Below, one piece after another: positions 24,306 to 34,044 of a DNA stretch of 35,110 bases (position 1 is its first letter; the number at the start of each line of letters is the position of its first letter). The stretch covers positions 1 through 35,110 of the forward strand of contig JANYAY010000045.1 of the NCBI GenBank assembly GCA_025361065.1. The letters are read 5' to 3'. The notes below the pieces were generated by a model, which had not been told where the DNA came from, searched no databases, and worked only from the letters and a program-made list of their open reading frames with translations. A program made the position numbers and the translations under genes. Origin of the DNA: Deltaproteobacteria bacterium (GTDB lineage Bacteria > Desulfobacterota > Syntrophia > Syntrophales > Smithellaceae).

Positions 24306-25211
24306 ATGGAAAAATCCATCACCTTGAATTTTAATAAAAAGCCAACGATGAAAGCTACCGCTTTTCTTGCACTCTTCGGTAGAAGCAGTCGCTTCGACGC
24401 CGGAAAAACATTTCCGCAAATTGCGGCTAAACAAAAGGGAGTAACCATTGACAAGGGGCAGTTGGCGGAATTTCGCTGTATCTGCGGAATAGAAAGCAGC
24501 GATCAGCTTCCCGTTATCTTCCCTTTTACACTTATCTATCCGCTGTTGCAACGGATACTGGCCCATCGAGCCGCTCCTTTATCCCTTTTCCAGGTATTGA
24601 ACAGCCGGATGCAGGTATGGCAATACCGGGATATCGGCATTAATGAAACCCTTGACCTTCACTGCGAGATTGCGGGACACCGCCTCAGAGAAAAGGGCCT
24701 GGAAATGGATATTGTATCCGTTGTAAAAAGTGCCGGAGAACCGGTCTGGAAAAACACGCAGACATTTTATTACCGCGGCAAATTTGCTAAGCCGGATAAT
24801 GATTATCAACCGCCGCAATTCAAGTCTATTCCTGATGCCCTTGATGACGCCCGCTGGTTTTTGCCCGCAGGCATTGGCTATCGTTTTTCCAAGGTGTCCG
24901 GTGACGGCAATCCGCTGCATTATTGGAAGAGATATGCCCGCTTGTTTGGCTTCCAGCGTGATTTCGCCCAGCCCCTGCTGATTTTAGGAAGTAGTATGAA
25001 GTACCTGCGCCAGGTTGATGATGATAGAGCCGTCATGCTGGATATTGCCCTGAAGGCTCCTATCTACTATGAAAGCAACATAATTTTAAAAAGTGAGCAG
25101 GACAATGACAGCTTGCGTTTTGATATCTATATGGAAGGAAACGCTCTTCCCTGTATCTGCGGCAAAATGAAATTTTTGACCGCAAATGAAATTCCATTAA
25201 ATCAAACATAA
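24306..25211 (+). CDS. MaoC-like hotdog dehydratase
   Basis: The 301-residue protein has the MaoC hydratase motif in its C-terminal half: VSGDGNPLHYW, with Asp200 and His205 as catalytic residues, then ARLFGFQRDFAQPLLI. The N-terminal half (FPFTLIYPLLQRIL) looks like a second, degenerate hotdog fold. This two-hotdog layout is known in acyl-CoA and acyl-ACP dehydratases. It likely hydrates or dehydrates a 2-enoyl thioester. A longer frame from 24147 overlaps the VOC gene; the ATG at 24306, 23 bp after the VOC stop, is the sensible start. The ABC exporter starts 10 bp downstream. Confidence 0.75.
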   Translation: MEKSITLNFNKKPTMKATAFLALFGRSSRFDAGKTFPQIAAKQKGVTIDKGQLAEFRCICGIESSDQLPVIFPFTLIYPLLQRILAHRAAPLSLFQVLNSRMQVWQYRDIGINETLDLHCEIAGHRLREKGLEMDIVSVVKSAGEPVWKNTQTFYYRGKFAKPDNDYQPPQFKSIPDALDDARWFLPAGIGYRFSKVSGDGNPLHYWKRYARLFGFQRDFAQPLLILGSSMKYLRQVDDDRAVMLDIALKAPIYYESNIILKSEQDNDSLRFDIYMEGNALPCICGKMKFLTANEIPLNQT

Positions 25212-25221
25212 AGGTTCGGAT

Positions 25222-26208
25222 ATGTCCCTTATCGAAACTAAAGCCCTGACTAAGACCTATGGACGGATACAGGCTGTCCGCAGCCTTGATTTGCATATCG
25301 AAAAAGGCGAGATATTCGGGCTGCTCGGACCCAACGGCGCCGGTAAGACTACTACTATCGGAATGCTCTGCACGATAATCCGTCCGACTTCCGGCAGTGC
25401 TTCCATTGCCGGTTATGACATTATAAAGAATCCGGCCGATGTAAGGCGCCACGTCGGTATTGTTTTCCAGGACCCCACGCTGGATACTGTTCTCACCGGT
25501 CACGAAAACCTCGAACTTCATGCCCGCCTCTACGGCGTTCCTGCCGCTCACCGGGAAAACCGAATAAGGGAAATGCTCCAACTCGTTGACCTCACTGATC
25601 GCCGCAATGATCTAACCCGCACTTACTCCGGCGGAATGCGCCGCAGGCTGGAACTGGCCCGCGGCCTTTTGCACCGGCCGGCGGCGCTCTTTCTGGATGA
25701 ACCGACACTCGGTCTGGACCCGCAGACCCGGGAACGCATCTGGGATTACATTAAAAAAATGGCCCAAAAGGAGCAGACTACCGTTGTGCTCACCACTCAT
25801 TATATGGAGGAGGCAGAGCGGGTTTGTGACCGTGTAGGCATCATCGATCACGGTCAGATAATTGCTCTTAATGCTCCGGATAATCTCAAGGAATCAATGG
25901 GCGGTGATCTTGTAATCATTAGAGCAAAAGAACCGCCTGTGCAAAAGATAAAGGCACTGCCTTATGTAACGGAAGTGAAACTTGACGAGAACACAATAGA
26001 AATAACTATGAAGGATGCGCATCTCCACCTGGCCGAACTGCTCTCGATAATTTCTGACGTGGAATGCGTGGAAATAAGAGTGCCCACCCTCAGCGACGTA
26101 TTCATCCGGCTTACCGGCCGCGATATTCGGGAAGATTCTGCGGAGGATTCCGGCAGCTGGATTGACTCCGTGGCCCGATACCGCCCAGAGGGGGAATTGA
26201 AAAGATGA
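25222..26208 (+). CDS. ABC exporter ATP-binding protein (DrrA-like)
   Basis: The 328-residue ATPase has Walker A GPNGAGKTT, Q-loop VFQDPTLD, signature YSGGMRRRLELARGL, Walker B ALFLDEPTLGLDP and switch histidine in TTHYMEEAE. The ~100-residue C-terminal extension (ending in VFIRLTGRDIRED) is typical of the DrrA/NodI group that exports lipophilic substrates. It overlaps the permease gene by 4 bp (ATGA), so the two are translationally coupled. Confidence 0.93.
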   Translation: MSLIETKALTKTYGRIQAVRSLDLHIEKGEIFGLLGPNGAGKTTTIGMLCTIIRPTSGSASIAGYDIIKNPADVRRHVGIVFQDPTLDTVLTGHENLELHARLYGVPAAHRENRIREMLQLVDLTDRRNDLTRTYSGGMRRRLELARGLLHRPAALFLDEPTLGLDPQTRERIWDYIKKMAQKEQTTVVLTTHYMEEAERVCDRVGIIDHGQIIALNAPDNLKESMGGDLVIIRAKEPPVQKIKALPYVTEVKLDENTIEITMKDAHLHLAELLSIISDVECVEIRVPTLSDVFIRLTGRDIREDSAEDSGSWIDSVARYRPEGELKR

Positions 26209-26969
26209 GCAAGAAGCGCCTGCAAAAAGAATTAATGGGCATCTATGCCGTCTGGTGGCGGGAGTTAAAAGTCTTCCAGCGGGAGAAAAGCAGAATCGTC
26301 TCCAGCATTGTTCAGCCGCTCATGTGGCTTTTCCTGTTTGGCACCGGTGTTGGAGCCAGCGTCAGTATAAGCTCTGTCAACTATCAAGACTACATTTATC
26401 CGGGCGTACTAACGATGTCGGTACTATTCGGATCAGTGTTCTTCGGCCTTTATATAGTCTGGGACCGTAAGCTGGACGTACTCAAGGCCGTGCTGGTGGC
26501 TCCGGTATCGCGTATCAGTATCTTCTTCGGCAAAGTTCTGGGCGGCTGCACGGATGTTATGCTGCAGATTATAATTCTTTTTTTATTCTCATTTTTGTTT
26601 CCCTCCATTAATATCCGGGGTATCCCGCTGGCGTTTCTTCTTTTGTTTATAACGTCGATTGCCCTTGTCTCGATGGGCCTTGCTCTCGGCTCGCTCCTGG
26701 AAAGTCTGGAGGGTTTTCAGGTTATCTCTTCATTTCTTGTCTTTCCGCTCTTCTTCCTTTCCGGCGCGCTCTTTCCGATTGACGACAAGCTTCCCGTCTG
26801 GCTCACGGGTCTGGTAAAGCTCAACCCGCTGACCTACGCCGTGGACGGCGTCAGAGGCGCATTGCTCAATGTCAATGTCTTTCCCTTTTACATTGACCTT
26901 GCCGTCATCAGCTTCTTTGCCGTAATTATGTTCCTGCTGGGCAGCATTCTTTTCAGCCGGATGAAGTAA
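26205..26969 (+). CDS. ABC-2-type exporter permease (DrrB/NodJ-like)
   Basis: The 254-residue membrane protein has about six hydrophobic helices and the ABC-2 landmarks: VWWRELKVFQREKSRIVSS at the N-terminus, QPLMWLFLFGTG, then the LSGALFPIDDKLPVWL and LNPLTYAVDGVRGALL blocks. It partners the preceding ATPase. Its substrate is unknown; position after a MaoC-type enzyme hints at a lipid or polyketide-like product, which is inference. Confidence 0.93.
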   Translation: MSKKRLQKELMGIYAVWWRELKVFQREKSRIVSSIVQPLMWLFLFGTGVGASVSISSVNYQDYIYPGVLTMSVLFGSVFFGLYIVWDRKLDVLKAVLVAPVSRISIFFGKVLGGCTDVMLQIIILFLFSFLFPSINIRGIPLAFLLLFITSIALVSMGLALGSLLESLEGFQVISSFLVFPLFFLSGALFPIDDKLPVWLTGLVKLNPLTYAVDGVRGALLNVNVFPFYIDLAVISFFAVIMFLLGSILFSRMK

Positions 26970-27402
26970 AACAGTTGTTCAAAGGGTCCCAACAAAATAG
27001 CCGAGTCCTCAATCAACCAGCATGAGGCCGTAAAGATTTAGTGTTTCCGATTTTTTCTTCAAAGTCTTAACGACAAAACCGTTATTGTGAGGATGATTTT
27101 TGCATAGATGGCGCCGCCCTGCAGCGCTTTTTACAGTATTTTTCAAGATCAGCTGTTTGCAAGATAACCTCCCGGGTACGCTTTGTTCTTATTAATGGCG
27201 GCCGGAATCGCAGACCATATTGAATCAGCCGCGCATAGCATCAAATTCATCATAGCACCTTGCTCAACGCTCAAAATTTTGGCAATAATTACTCTTTTGC
27301 GGAAGGAAGTATAGGAAGAAGTCTTGCATGTCCAGCAGAGTTCAACGTTAATAAACCGACAAATGATTGCGAATTTGGATGAAGCTGTGCTAAAAGGTCA
27401 TC
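26970..27402. other. Gene-free interval
   Basis: No convincing gene. On the minus strand a 34-codon frame starts near 27257 (MMNLMLCAADSIW) and short frames follow, perhaps a decayed gene, but no family is recognised. No repeat of the other families is present. Confidence 0.35.
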
Positions 27403-28695
27403 ATGACTATATGGAAAAAGAAAAATACAATTCTTGTGACCTGCCCGAAGGGAGTCGCGCCTTATTTGCAGGCAGAAATAACCGCCTTAGGTTTTCCGGT
27501 GCTGTCGCAACTCGATACGGCCATCCAGACAGAAGGAAGCCTTGAGGATACACTGTTTTTGAATCTTCATCTGCGCACTGCCCAGCGAGTTCTGTACCAA
27601 CTGGCAATACTGACTGCCGGCACTCCGGGAGTTCTTTACGGACATCTGTATGACTTTCCCTGGGAAACATTAATTTCTGCTTCCGGGAAAACCGCTTATC
27701 TTTGCGTAACCTCGATTGTCGATAATCCGCTTATTACCGATTCCCGCTTCGTCAACGTCAAAGCAAAAGATGCCATCGTGGACCGGATTCGCGACAAACG
27801 TGGTTTGCGTCCCGATTCCGGCCCGGATAAAGATAAAGCAGTTGTTCATATTTATTGGAAAAACGATCAGGCCGCAGTTTATCTGGACACTTCAGGGGAG
27901 AGGCTGGCGTTGCGCGGCTATCGCAAAATTCCCCTCACGGCACCTATGCAGGAAACTCTGGCGGCGGCAGTTATTCTTGCTTCCGGTTGGAATGGCGAAG
28001 GGGCATTTATCAACCCGATGTGCGGCAGCGGAACGCTGGCCATCGAGGCGGCAATGATCGCTCATGCCCGTGCGCCCGGGTTGCTGCGCAATAATTACGG
28101 CTTTATGTATATTCAGGGATTTCCGGAAGGTCTCTGGCAGGAAATGCGCAAAAAGGCCCGGGATGCCGCGCGGAAAAAGTCGCCCGTAAAAATCATCGCG
28201 ACCGACAGGGACAAAGAGGCGGTCCTTGCCGCCCGGCAAAACGCCCAGACCGCAGGCGTCGATCACCTGATCGAATTTGATAACTGCCCTTACGAAAGAA
28301 CACCTCTTCCGGAAGGCGGCGGCGTGATAATTTTAAATCCGCCCTATGGCGAACGCATGGGCACTACCGTGCATAAAAATCAAAATCGCAGCAGGGATGA
28401 ATTCCCCGCGCAACACAAAGTCATTCTCCGTAGGGCCGCCGAAAGATCCGATAGCGGCAAACGCATTATTTCCGGCACACAGACGGACTTAGACAATCTT
28501 TATCAAGGCATTGGTGATTTTTTTAAAAAGACCGGCGGCGGCTATCGCGGCTATATCTTCACCGGCAATCTGGAAATGATCAAGAAGATCGGGTTAAGGA
28601 CCAAACAGAGAATAATTCTTTACAACGGCGATATCGAATGCCGTCTGCTGGAATATGAGTTATATGAAGGCAGCCGGAAAAGTCCCAGCATTTAA
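27403..28695 (+). CDS. THUMP-domain 23S rRNA methyltransferase-like protein (RlmL N-terminal type)
   Basis: The 430-residue protein has an N-terminal ferredoxin-like/THUMP region (~1-165) and a class I SAM methyltransferase (~175-430) with NPMCGSGTLAIEAAMIA (SAM loop), IIATDRDKEAVLAARQNA and the catalytic ILNPPYGERMG (N312-P-P-Y). Such enzymes put m2G on 23S rRNA (G2445-type). Between the NPPYGERMG motif and the usual following TDLxxLYxGIGDF block lies about 40 extra residues (321-360, TTVHKNQNRSRDEF...IISGTQ), an insertion the family does not normally have. The start ATG at 27403 follows AAAGG. Confidence 0.85.
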   Translation: MTIWKKKNTILVTCPKGVAPYLQAEITALGFPVLSQLDTAIQTEGSLEDTLFLNLHLRTAQRVLYQLAILTAGTPGVLYGHLYDFPWETLISASGKTAYLCVTSIVDNPLITDSRFVNVKAKDAIVDRIRDKRGLRPDSGPDKDKAVVHIYWKNDQAAVYLDTSGERLALRGYRKIPLTAPMQETLAAAVILASGWNGEGAFINPMCGSGTLAIEAAMIAHARAPGLLRNNYGFMYIQGFPEGLWQEMRKKARDAARKKSPVKIIATDRDKEAVLAARQNAQTAGVDHLIEFDNCPYERTPLPEGGGVIILNPPYGERMGTTVHKNQNRSRDEFPAQHKVILRRAAERSDSGKRIISGTQTDLDNLYQGIGDFFKKTGGGYRGYIFTGNLEMIKKIGLRTKQRIILYNGDIECRLLEYELYEGSRKSPSI

Positions 28696-28996
28696 GTGGC
28701 CGCAATTCCGGAAAACAATATCGCATTTTGCCGAAATTGCCGAAATATCGTTTCGCTGCCGGAACAGCGCCACTAACACAAAGCATCTAATACCATTGCG
28801 CTTTCCCGGGGCAAAACCATGATTAAAGTATTTGCTTGTAAATACCGATTATAAATGCATAATCAGATGTCAGAGTGCTGAAAAGACTATCAAAACAGGC
28901 AGCTCGCAATCGGCCTCCCCAAAACGTTGCTGATACTTTAACGTGGCAACGGCAAATTTCAAATTTTTGTTTGATTGATAAGATTAAGGAGAAAAC
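28696..28996. other. Gene-free interval
   Basis: It holds CCGGAA/TTCCGG-type short palindromes near 28712-28760 (paired CCGAAATT / CCGAAATA repeats). No gene or known element is recognised. Confidence 0.35.
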
Positions 28997-31162
28997 ATGG
29001 ATAAATTATCCTGTACCCAGCAGTCGAAGTCGTTGTCGGATTGGCAGTCTCATGTCCAGGAATATATGACTGATTCGGTGCAAAGGTCGATTATTTTCAC
29101 GGATATTCTACGCAAAAGAGGCAACAACTACTTAAAGCATATCCGCAGCGGCCAGCCGCCGGTTCTCATCTTCAATTACGAACTGATTCTCAATGCCAAA
29201 AATTTTCCGCGTCCCTGTAATTATGCGCTAGTCAGGATCTCTGATCGGCGGCGCGGGAAAGAAGACGGAGAGGATCATAAAGATCGCCGCCATCCCCACA
29301 AAGATTTGCCCCAGGCGCCCAAGCGTCCGATTGTGATTATTGATCCGCGCGCCGGGCATGGACCCGGTATCGGCGGATCCAAAAGAGATTCGGAAATCGG
29401 CATGGCGCTGGAAAATGGCCACCCGGTTTATTTTATTCTCTTCTATATGGACCCGATTCCCGGCCAAAACCTGGCTGATGTGGAAGAGGCCATGATAAAA
29501 TTCATGGAGAAAATAGCCGAGCTGCATCCCTATGCCGATGCCCCCGCGATTATGGGCAACTGCCAGGCCGGATGGGCGGCAGCACTGCTTTGTGCCGACC
29601 GGCCTGATATTACCGGTCCGCTGGTCTTAAACGGCGCCCCTTTATCCTACTGGAGCGGCGTGGCGGGAGAAAATCCCATGCGTTACAAGGGAGGACTTCT
29701 CGGCGGTGTGTGGCTCAATTCTTTTTTAAGCGATCTGGGCAACGACGTTTTTGACGGCGCCAATCTGGTGGAAAACTTTGAATCCCTCAACCCGGCCAAT
29801 ACGCTCTGGACCAAGCAGTATAACGTCTATTCGCAGCTGGACACCGAAGAAGAGCGTTATCTGGCTTTTGAGAAGTGGTGGGGCGGATTTGCCCTGATGA
29901 CCGGCGATGAAATTCATTTCATTGTGAACAATCTCTTTGTCGGCAACAAACTGGAAAAAGGCCGGCTCGAACTGAGGGAAGGCGAAAAAATCAGCCTCAA
30001 AAATATCGAACACCCAATTCTGGTTTTTGCCTCGCAGGGCGACAATATTACACCGGCCCAGCAGGCGCTCAACTGGATTCCCCGCGTTTATAGTTCTGTT
30101 GAAGACCTGAAGAGACACGGACAGGTTATAATTTACATTATTCATAAGGATATAGGTCACTTGGGAATTTTTGTCGCCGCTTCTGTGGCAAAGAAGGAAC
30201 ATAAGCAGATCATTAGTAATTTTGAATTGATCGACTATCTGGCACCCGGACTCTATGAAATGATCATTGAGGGAGATGTTAAAAGCGGTGATTTTACCAC
30301 CAAGTATGAAGAACGAACATTTGCCGATATTGCGTCCTATAGTGACGCAACTCAAGATCAAGATGAGGAAGATTTTAGCGTTGTGGCGAAGGTTTCGGAA
30401 GCAAATGACACTATGTATAAGCTTATGGTGCGCCCCTGGGTTAAATTATGGACAACGGAACTTTCTGCGGAAATTATGCGCAACCTCCATCCTTTAAGAC
30501 GAAATCGCTATATATTCGCAGACATTAATCCTCTGATGCGACCGCTAAAAAACATCGCCTCTGTCACTCGCCAAAAAAGAAAGCCGGCCTCTCCCGACAA
30601 TCCCCTGGTCATCATGGAAAAGGCTTTTGCCGAATATGTGGAAAATGTACTCAATATTTATCGCGATTATCGCGATCTTCGTCAGGAACATTTTTTCCGG
30701 TTGATTTACAGCAGCGACATGCTGCGGAATTTGTTCCCACCCGAAAAAGAAGTAAAACCACCAGAGACACCGGAATATGAGCGCGCAGATTATGACCGCA
30801 GAATGCTTGCTCTGGAAGAGGGTGGCGTTGCTGAAGGGCTGATTCGCGTCTTTATGGCGGTGGCCAAGACCGGCCACGGTATGAAGCACCGCCATTTTGA
30901 GTTTGCTGAAGAAATAGCCCAGACACACAAAGTACTGGGGAAAATTCGCCCATCCCTGTTCAAAAAGATTGTCAAGAAACAAGCCGCGATACTTCAAGCG
31001 GATGAAGACCGGGCAATAAATGCTCTATCTGTTCTTCTTAAAAACAAAGACGATCGGATGGACGCCCTGGGAATTGCCCGCAGGCTTTGTGTTATTGACG
31101 GTAAGTACACTAAAGAAGAAGAGGTTTTAATCGAAAAGCTCAAAAAGGGGTTAAAACTATAG
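28997..31162 (+). CDS. DUF3141 alpha/beta hydrolase with C-terminal TerB-like domain
   Basis: The 721-residue protein matches DUF3141, relatives of polyhydroxyalkanoate synthase. IVIIDPRAGHGPGIGG (~112-127) precedes the nucleophile elbow GNCQAG (187-192, Cys189), which resembles the PhaC GxCxGG box. A downstream acid candidate is in ASQGDNITPAQ and a His candidate in KDIGHLGIFV. The last ~120 residues (from about LALEEGGVAEGL) are helical and end in ARRLCVIDGKYTKEEEVLIEKL, like TerB/TerB-like domains. It may make or handle a hydroxyacyl polymer, or act as a depolymerase; unproven. The stop overlaps the convergent radical SAM gene by 6 bp. AAGGAGAAAAC precedes the ATG. Confidence 0.85.
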   Translation: MDKLSCTQQSKSLSDWQSHVQEYMTDSVQRSIIFTDILRKRGNNYLKHIRSGQPPVLIFNYELILNAKNFPRPCNYALVRISDRRRGKEDGEDHKDRRHPHKDLPQAPKRPIVIIDPRAGHGPGIGGSKRDSEIGMALENGHPVYFILFYMDPIPGQNLADVEEAMIKFMEKIAELHPYADAPAIMGNCQAGWAAALLCADRPDITGPLVLNGAPLSYWSGVAGENPMRYKGGLLGGVWLNSFLSDLGNDVFDGANLVENFESLNPANTLWTKQYNVYSQLDTEEERYLAFEKWWGGFALMTGDEIHFIVNNLFVGNKLEKGRLELREGEKISLKNIEHPILVFASQGDNITPAQQALNWIPRVYSSVEDLKRHGQVIIYIIHKDIGHLGIFVAASVAKKEHKQIISNFELIDYLAPGLYEMIIEGDVKSGDFTTKYEERTFADIASYSDATQDQDEEDFSVVAKVSEANDTMYKLMVRPWVKLWTTELSAEIMRNLHPLRRNRYIFADINPLMRPLKNIASVTRQKRKPASPDNPLVIMEKAFAEYVENVLNIYRDYRDLRQEHFFRLIYSSDMLRNLFPPEKEVKPPETPEYERADYDRRMLALEEGGVAEGLIRVFMAVAKTGHGMKHRHFEFAEEIAQTHKVLGKIRPSLFKKIVKKQAAILQADEDRAINALSVLLKNKDDRMDALGIARRLCVIDGKYTKEEEVLIEKLKKGLKL

Positions 31163-32848
31163 GAGTGCTTTTTTGCACTCATTGATGAGCGCTTTTTTAG
31201 TTGTACCCAGGTCAACAATATCCCAGGGCAGAATTTCGTCAAATTGTTTCCGGCGGTAAACATAGAAATCCGCATTCACATTAACTTCCTTGAGTGCCTG
31301 CGCCCAGTTACCCGAGAGACGATGAGCAGCCAGCAGTATCTCGCCTACTTTGCGGTCACCCAGTGAAAGCAGCGCCTGAACATAATTCCATTTCGGCACA
31401 TCGTGAATAACCTTGATCTGTTTGTCTGGGCCAAAGGCGCTGACTATCTTCTTAATTTTCTTGCCTGCGGAATTTACATCGCCCAGCGCACACCATTGGA
31501 GGGGCGTTGAAGGTTTGGGAATAAACTGATTAATGCTCAAAGTAATACTGCGGAATATTCTTTTACCCGCTGTCCGCAGCATGGCCGAATGCTGAATATT
31601 TTTGGTAAGGCCGATGATCGCATCAATATCTTTTTCTGTTTCCGTGGGCAGACCGATCATGAAGTATAACCGCAAATTTACTATTTCATTTTCTATTAAA
31701 AGTTCGGCGGCTCGCAGAATGTCTTCTTCGGTAACCCCTTTGCGCAGCAAATCACGCAGCCTCTGACTGCCTGCCTCCGGCGCCAGTGCCACTGTTTCAA
31801 TGCCATTGGCTTTGAGCAGCCGGACAATTGCTTCATTAATTTTATCAGCTCTCAGAGAACCGATTCCCGCCTGGCCCTGCTGCGCCAAAACATACTCACA
31901 GATTCGGGAAAGCTCCGGATGATCAGACACGGCAGTGCCTACCAGTCCGATTTTCTTCTTTTTGAGAAGCCCGCGATCTATGGCCGCAGCAATCTTCTCA
32001 AAGCTGCGGAAACGCACCGGCCGGTAGATGAAACTGGCGGCGCAAAACCGGCAACTGCGGGCGCAACCTCTGTTTACTTCGATAAGACACATGTCCTCCA
32101 TTTCCGTTTGGGGCGCACTGATAACTTCCTCGGTGCAAAAAGAGTTTATGTCTTTTATCGGGGAAATTTTTATTCTTGCCGGCATTCCGGGCACAATTGC
32201 CTCGACCGCTTTTATCCTGCTGTCTGTGCAATATTTAACATCATAAAGACCAGGGACATAAGCCTGCGGCAACTTTTTTTGCATTTCAATCAGCATATCT
32301 TTACGGCAAAGACCGCAAAGGCGCGCTTCTTCAAAAATTCGGGCAAATACGGGCAAGGATTCTTCAGCCTCACCCAGAATAAATAAGTCAAAAAAACCGG
32401 CGATTGGTTCCGGGTTCAAAGTTGCGGCAATCCCACCGCCTACGACCAGCGGATAATCTTCGGAACGCATGTCAGCGGTAAGTGGAATGCCTGCCAGCTC
32501 CAGCATTGTTAAAATATTGGGATAGTCGTTTTCGAAAGATAAAGAAAAAGCCAGGATGTCAAATTCGGCGATCGGTTTTTGATTTTCGATACTAAAAAAA
32601 TCCGCCCGCGGCCTGGTGGCGAATTCGGCTTCGTCACCGGCTGCGGGCAGAAACACTCTTTCACAAAGGAAGGAAGGTTGTTCATTAAATATTTTATAAA
32701 CTGTCTGGAAGCCCAAATTCGACATGCCCGTCCGGTAGTAATGAGGATAGGCGAGACAGACCGTATTATCTGTGCCCCAATTTTTTTTTACGTAGCCCTT
32801 TTCCTGTTCTAAAAGGGTTGTATATTTTTTTTTCAGTTTCCAATTCAT
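31157..32848 (-). CDS. B12-binding-type radical SAM protein
   Basis: The 563-residue protein has an N-terminal cobalamin-binding-like domain (TVCLAYPHYYRTGMSNLG; ILAFSLSFENDYPNI; YPLVVGGGIAA) and the radical SAM cluster motif CARSCRFC (Cys262, 266, 269), followed by GLVGTAVSDHPEL and the IGLPTETEKDIDAI block. This fits the TIGR03960-type group, often near cell-division or ribosome genes, whose function is not fixed. No clear Shine-Dalgarno precedes ATG 32848. It converges with the DUF3141 gene, with a hairpin (GAGTGC-T6-GCACTC, 31163-31180) at the junction. Confidence 0.85.
   Translation of the reverse strand: MNWKLKKKYTTLLEQEKGYVKKNWGTDNTVCLAYPHYYRTGMSNLGFQTVYKIFNEQPSFLCERVFLPAAGDEAEFATRPRADFFSIENQKPIAEFDILAFSLSFENDYPNILTMLELAGIPLTADMRSEDYPLVVGGGIAATLNPEPIAGFFDLFILGEAEESLPVFARIFEEARLCGLCRKDMLIEMQKKLPQAYVPGLYDVKYCTDSRIKAVEAIVPGMPARIKISPIKDINSFCTEEVISAPQTEMEDMCLIEVNRGCARSCRFCAASFIYRPVRFRSFEKIAAAIDRGLLKKKKIGLVGTAVSDHPELSRICEYVLAQQGQAGIGSLRADKINEAIVRLLKANGIETVALAPEAGSQRLRDLLRKGVTEEDILRAAELLIENEIVNLRLYFMIGLPTETEKDIDAIIGLTKNIQHSAMLRTAGKRIFRSITLSINQFIPKPSTPLQWCALGDVNSAGKKIKKIVSAFGPDKQIKVIHDVPKWNYVQALLSLGDRKVGEILLAAHRLSGNWAQALKEVNVNADFYVYRRKQFDEILPWDIVDLGTTKKALINECKKALL
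31163..31180. terminator. Hairpin at the convergent gene ends
   Basis: GAGTGC (31163-31168) and GCACTC (31175-31180) flank six T. It lies immediately after the DUF3141 stop and inside the radical SAM gene's last codons. The T-run is in the loop, so it may slow polymerase or RNA decay rather than act as a full intrinsic terminator. Confidence 0.4.
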
Positions 32849-32877
32849 TTATTTATCATAACGAATATAACAACTGC

Positions 32878-34029
32878 TTAATCGGCCTGTCTGCGTAAAA
32901 ATGTCGGAATCTCAATATCAACGTTGTCGGTTTCATCGTTAATGCCCATGGTGACAACATTGGTGTTATCGCGGGTTCTTTCCCGGCGCATAAAAGCCGG
33001 CGTCGATAAATCTTCCCGCCGGAAGCCGCCCAGATGAGTTAAATTATCGGGAGCCTGTTTTCTCTTCATAACGTCATCAAACCCGGTGGCAATAACAGTG
33101 ATGCGAATTTCATCTCCCATATTTTCATCAATAACCGTTCCGAAAATAATATTGGCGTCTTCATGTGCTTCCGCCTGAATCAATGACGAAGCCTCATTAA
33201 CTTCATAAAGACTCATATCCGGCCCGCCCGTAATGCTGAGCAGTATACCGTGCGCACCCTGAATGGTATTGTCTTCCAGAAGCGGAGAAGATATCGCCCT
33301 TTGCGCCGCTTCCACTGCACGATTTTCACCGGACGCAATACCCGTGCCCATCAGCGCCATACCCATATTGCTCATAACATTTTTCACATCTGCAAAATCC
33401 AGGTTAATAAGTCCCGGAACAATAATTAAATCGGAGATACCTTTGACCGCCTGATAAAGGATATCATCGGCTTTCTTAAATGCCTCCAATAAAGACAGGT
33501 TGCGGCCGCCCAGGGAAAGCAGACGTTGATTGGGAACAACAATCAGCGTATCCACAGTGTCGCGCAGGAGGGCTATTCCTTCTTCCGCCTGCATATTGCG
33601 CTTTTTACCTTCAAACTGAAAAGGCTTCGTAACGACGGCTACCGTCAATGCGTTGCATTCACGGGCAATCTCTGCAATAATCGGCGCTGCACCTGTTCCC
33701 GTACCGCCGCCTAACCCGGCAGTTATGAAAATCATGTCCGATCCTTCCAGATACTGCCTAAGCTGGTCGCGGGATTCCAAAGCTGATTTTTTGCCGACTT
33801 CCGGATCAGAACCGGCACCCAGACCTTTTGTTATTTCCGCACCAATCTGAATTTTGACCGGCGAGTTTGATGCGCCCAACGCCTGCACATCAGTATTGGC
33901 GATCATGAAATCCACACCGCGCAGGGAGCATGAGATCATTGTGTTAACGGCATTGCCTCCGCCCCCCCCTACTCCAATCACTTTAATTTTTGCCGAATTT
34001 TCGTTACAAACTTCTGTCAATTCGAACAT
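32878..34029 (-). CDS. ftsZ: Cell division protein FtsZ
   Basis: The ~383-residue tubulin homologue has the N-terminal IKVIGVGGGGGNAVNTM, the GTP signature GLGGGTGTGAAP and the C-terminal peptide VDIEIPTFLRRQAD, which binds FtsA and ZipA-type partners. It forms the Z-ring at midcell. Two ATGs are possible: 34035 (MPMFEL) and 34029 (MFEL). The second better matches the family start and has AAGGG at a good distance. It follows ftsA by about 15 bp in the usual division-cluster order. Confidence 0.97.
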   Translation of the reverse strand: MFELTEVCNENSAKIKVIGVGGGGGNAVNTMISCSLRGVDFMIANTDVQALGASNSPVKIQIGAEITKGLGAGSDPEVGKKSALESRDQLRQYLEGSDMIFITAGLGGGTGTGAAPIIAEIARECNALTVAVVTKPFQFEGKKRNMQAEEGIALLRDTVDTLIVVPNQRLLSLGGRNLSLLEAFKKADDILYQAVKGISDLIIVPGLINLDFADVKNVMSNMGMALMGTGIASGENRAVEAAQRAISSPLLEDNTIQGAHGILLSITGGPDMSLYEVNEASSLIQAEAHEDANIIFGTVIDENMGDEIRITVIATGFDDVMKRKQAPDNLTHLGGFRREDLSTPAFMRRERTRDNTNVVTMGINDETDNVDIEIPTFLRRQAD

Positions 34030-34044
34030 AGGCATCCCTTCCTT

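Noticed and set aside
26970-27257. Decayed minus-strand gene upstream of the methyltransferase
   Set aside because: Short frames in several phases could be a remnant, but no residue pattern matched a known family.
27324-27545. Plus-strand frame starting upstream of the methyltransferase
   Set aside because: It overlaps the true gene start in another frame and has no supporting motif.
28875-29069. 64-codon frame before the DUF3141 gene
   Set aside because: It overlaps the start of the clear gene at 28997 and has no ribosome site or family.
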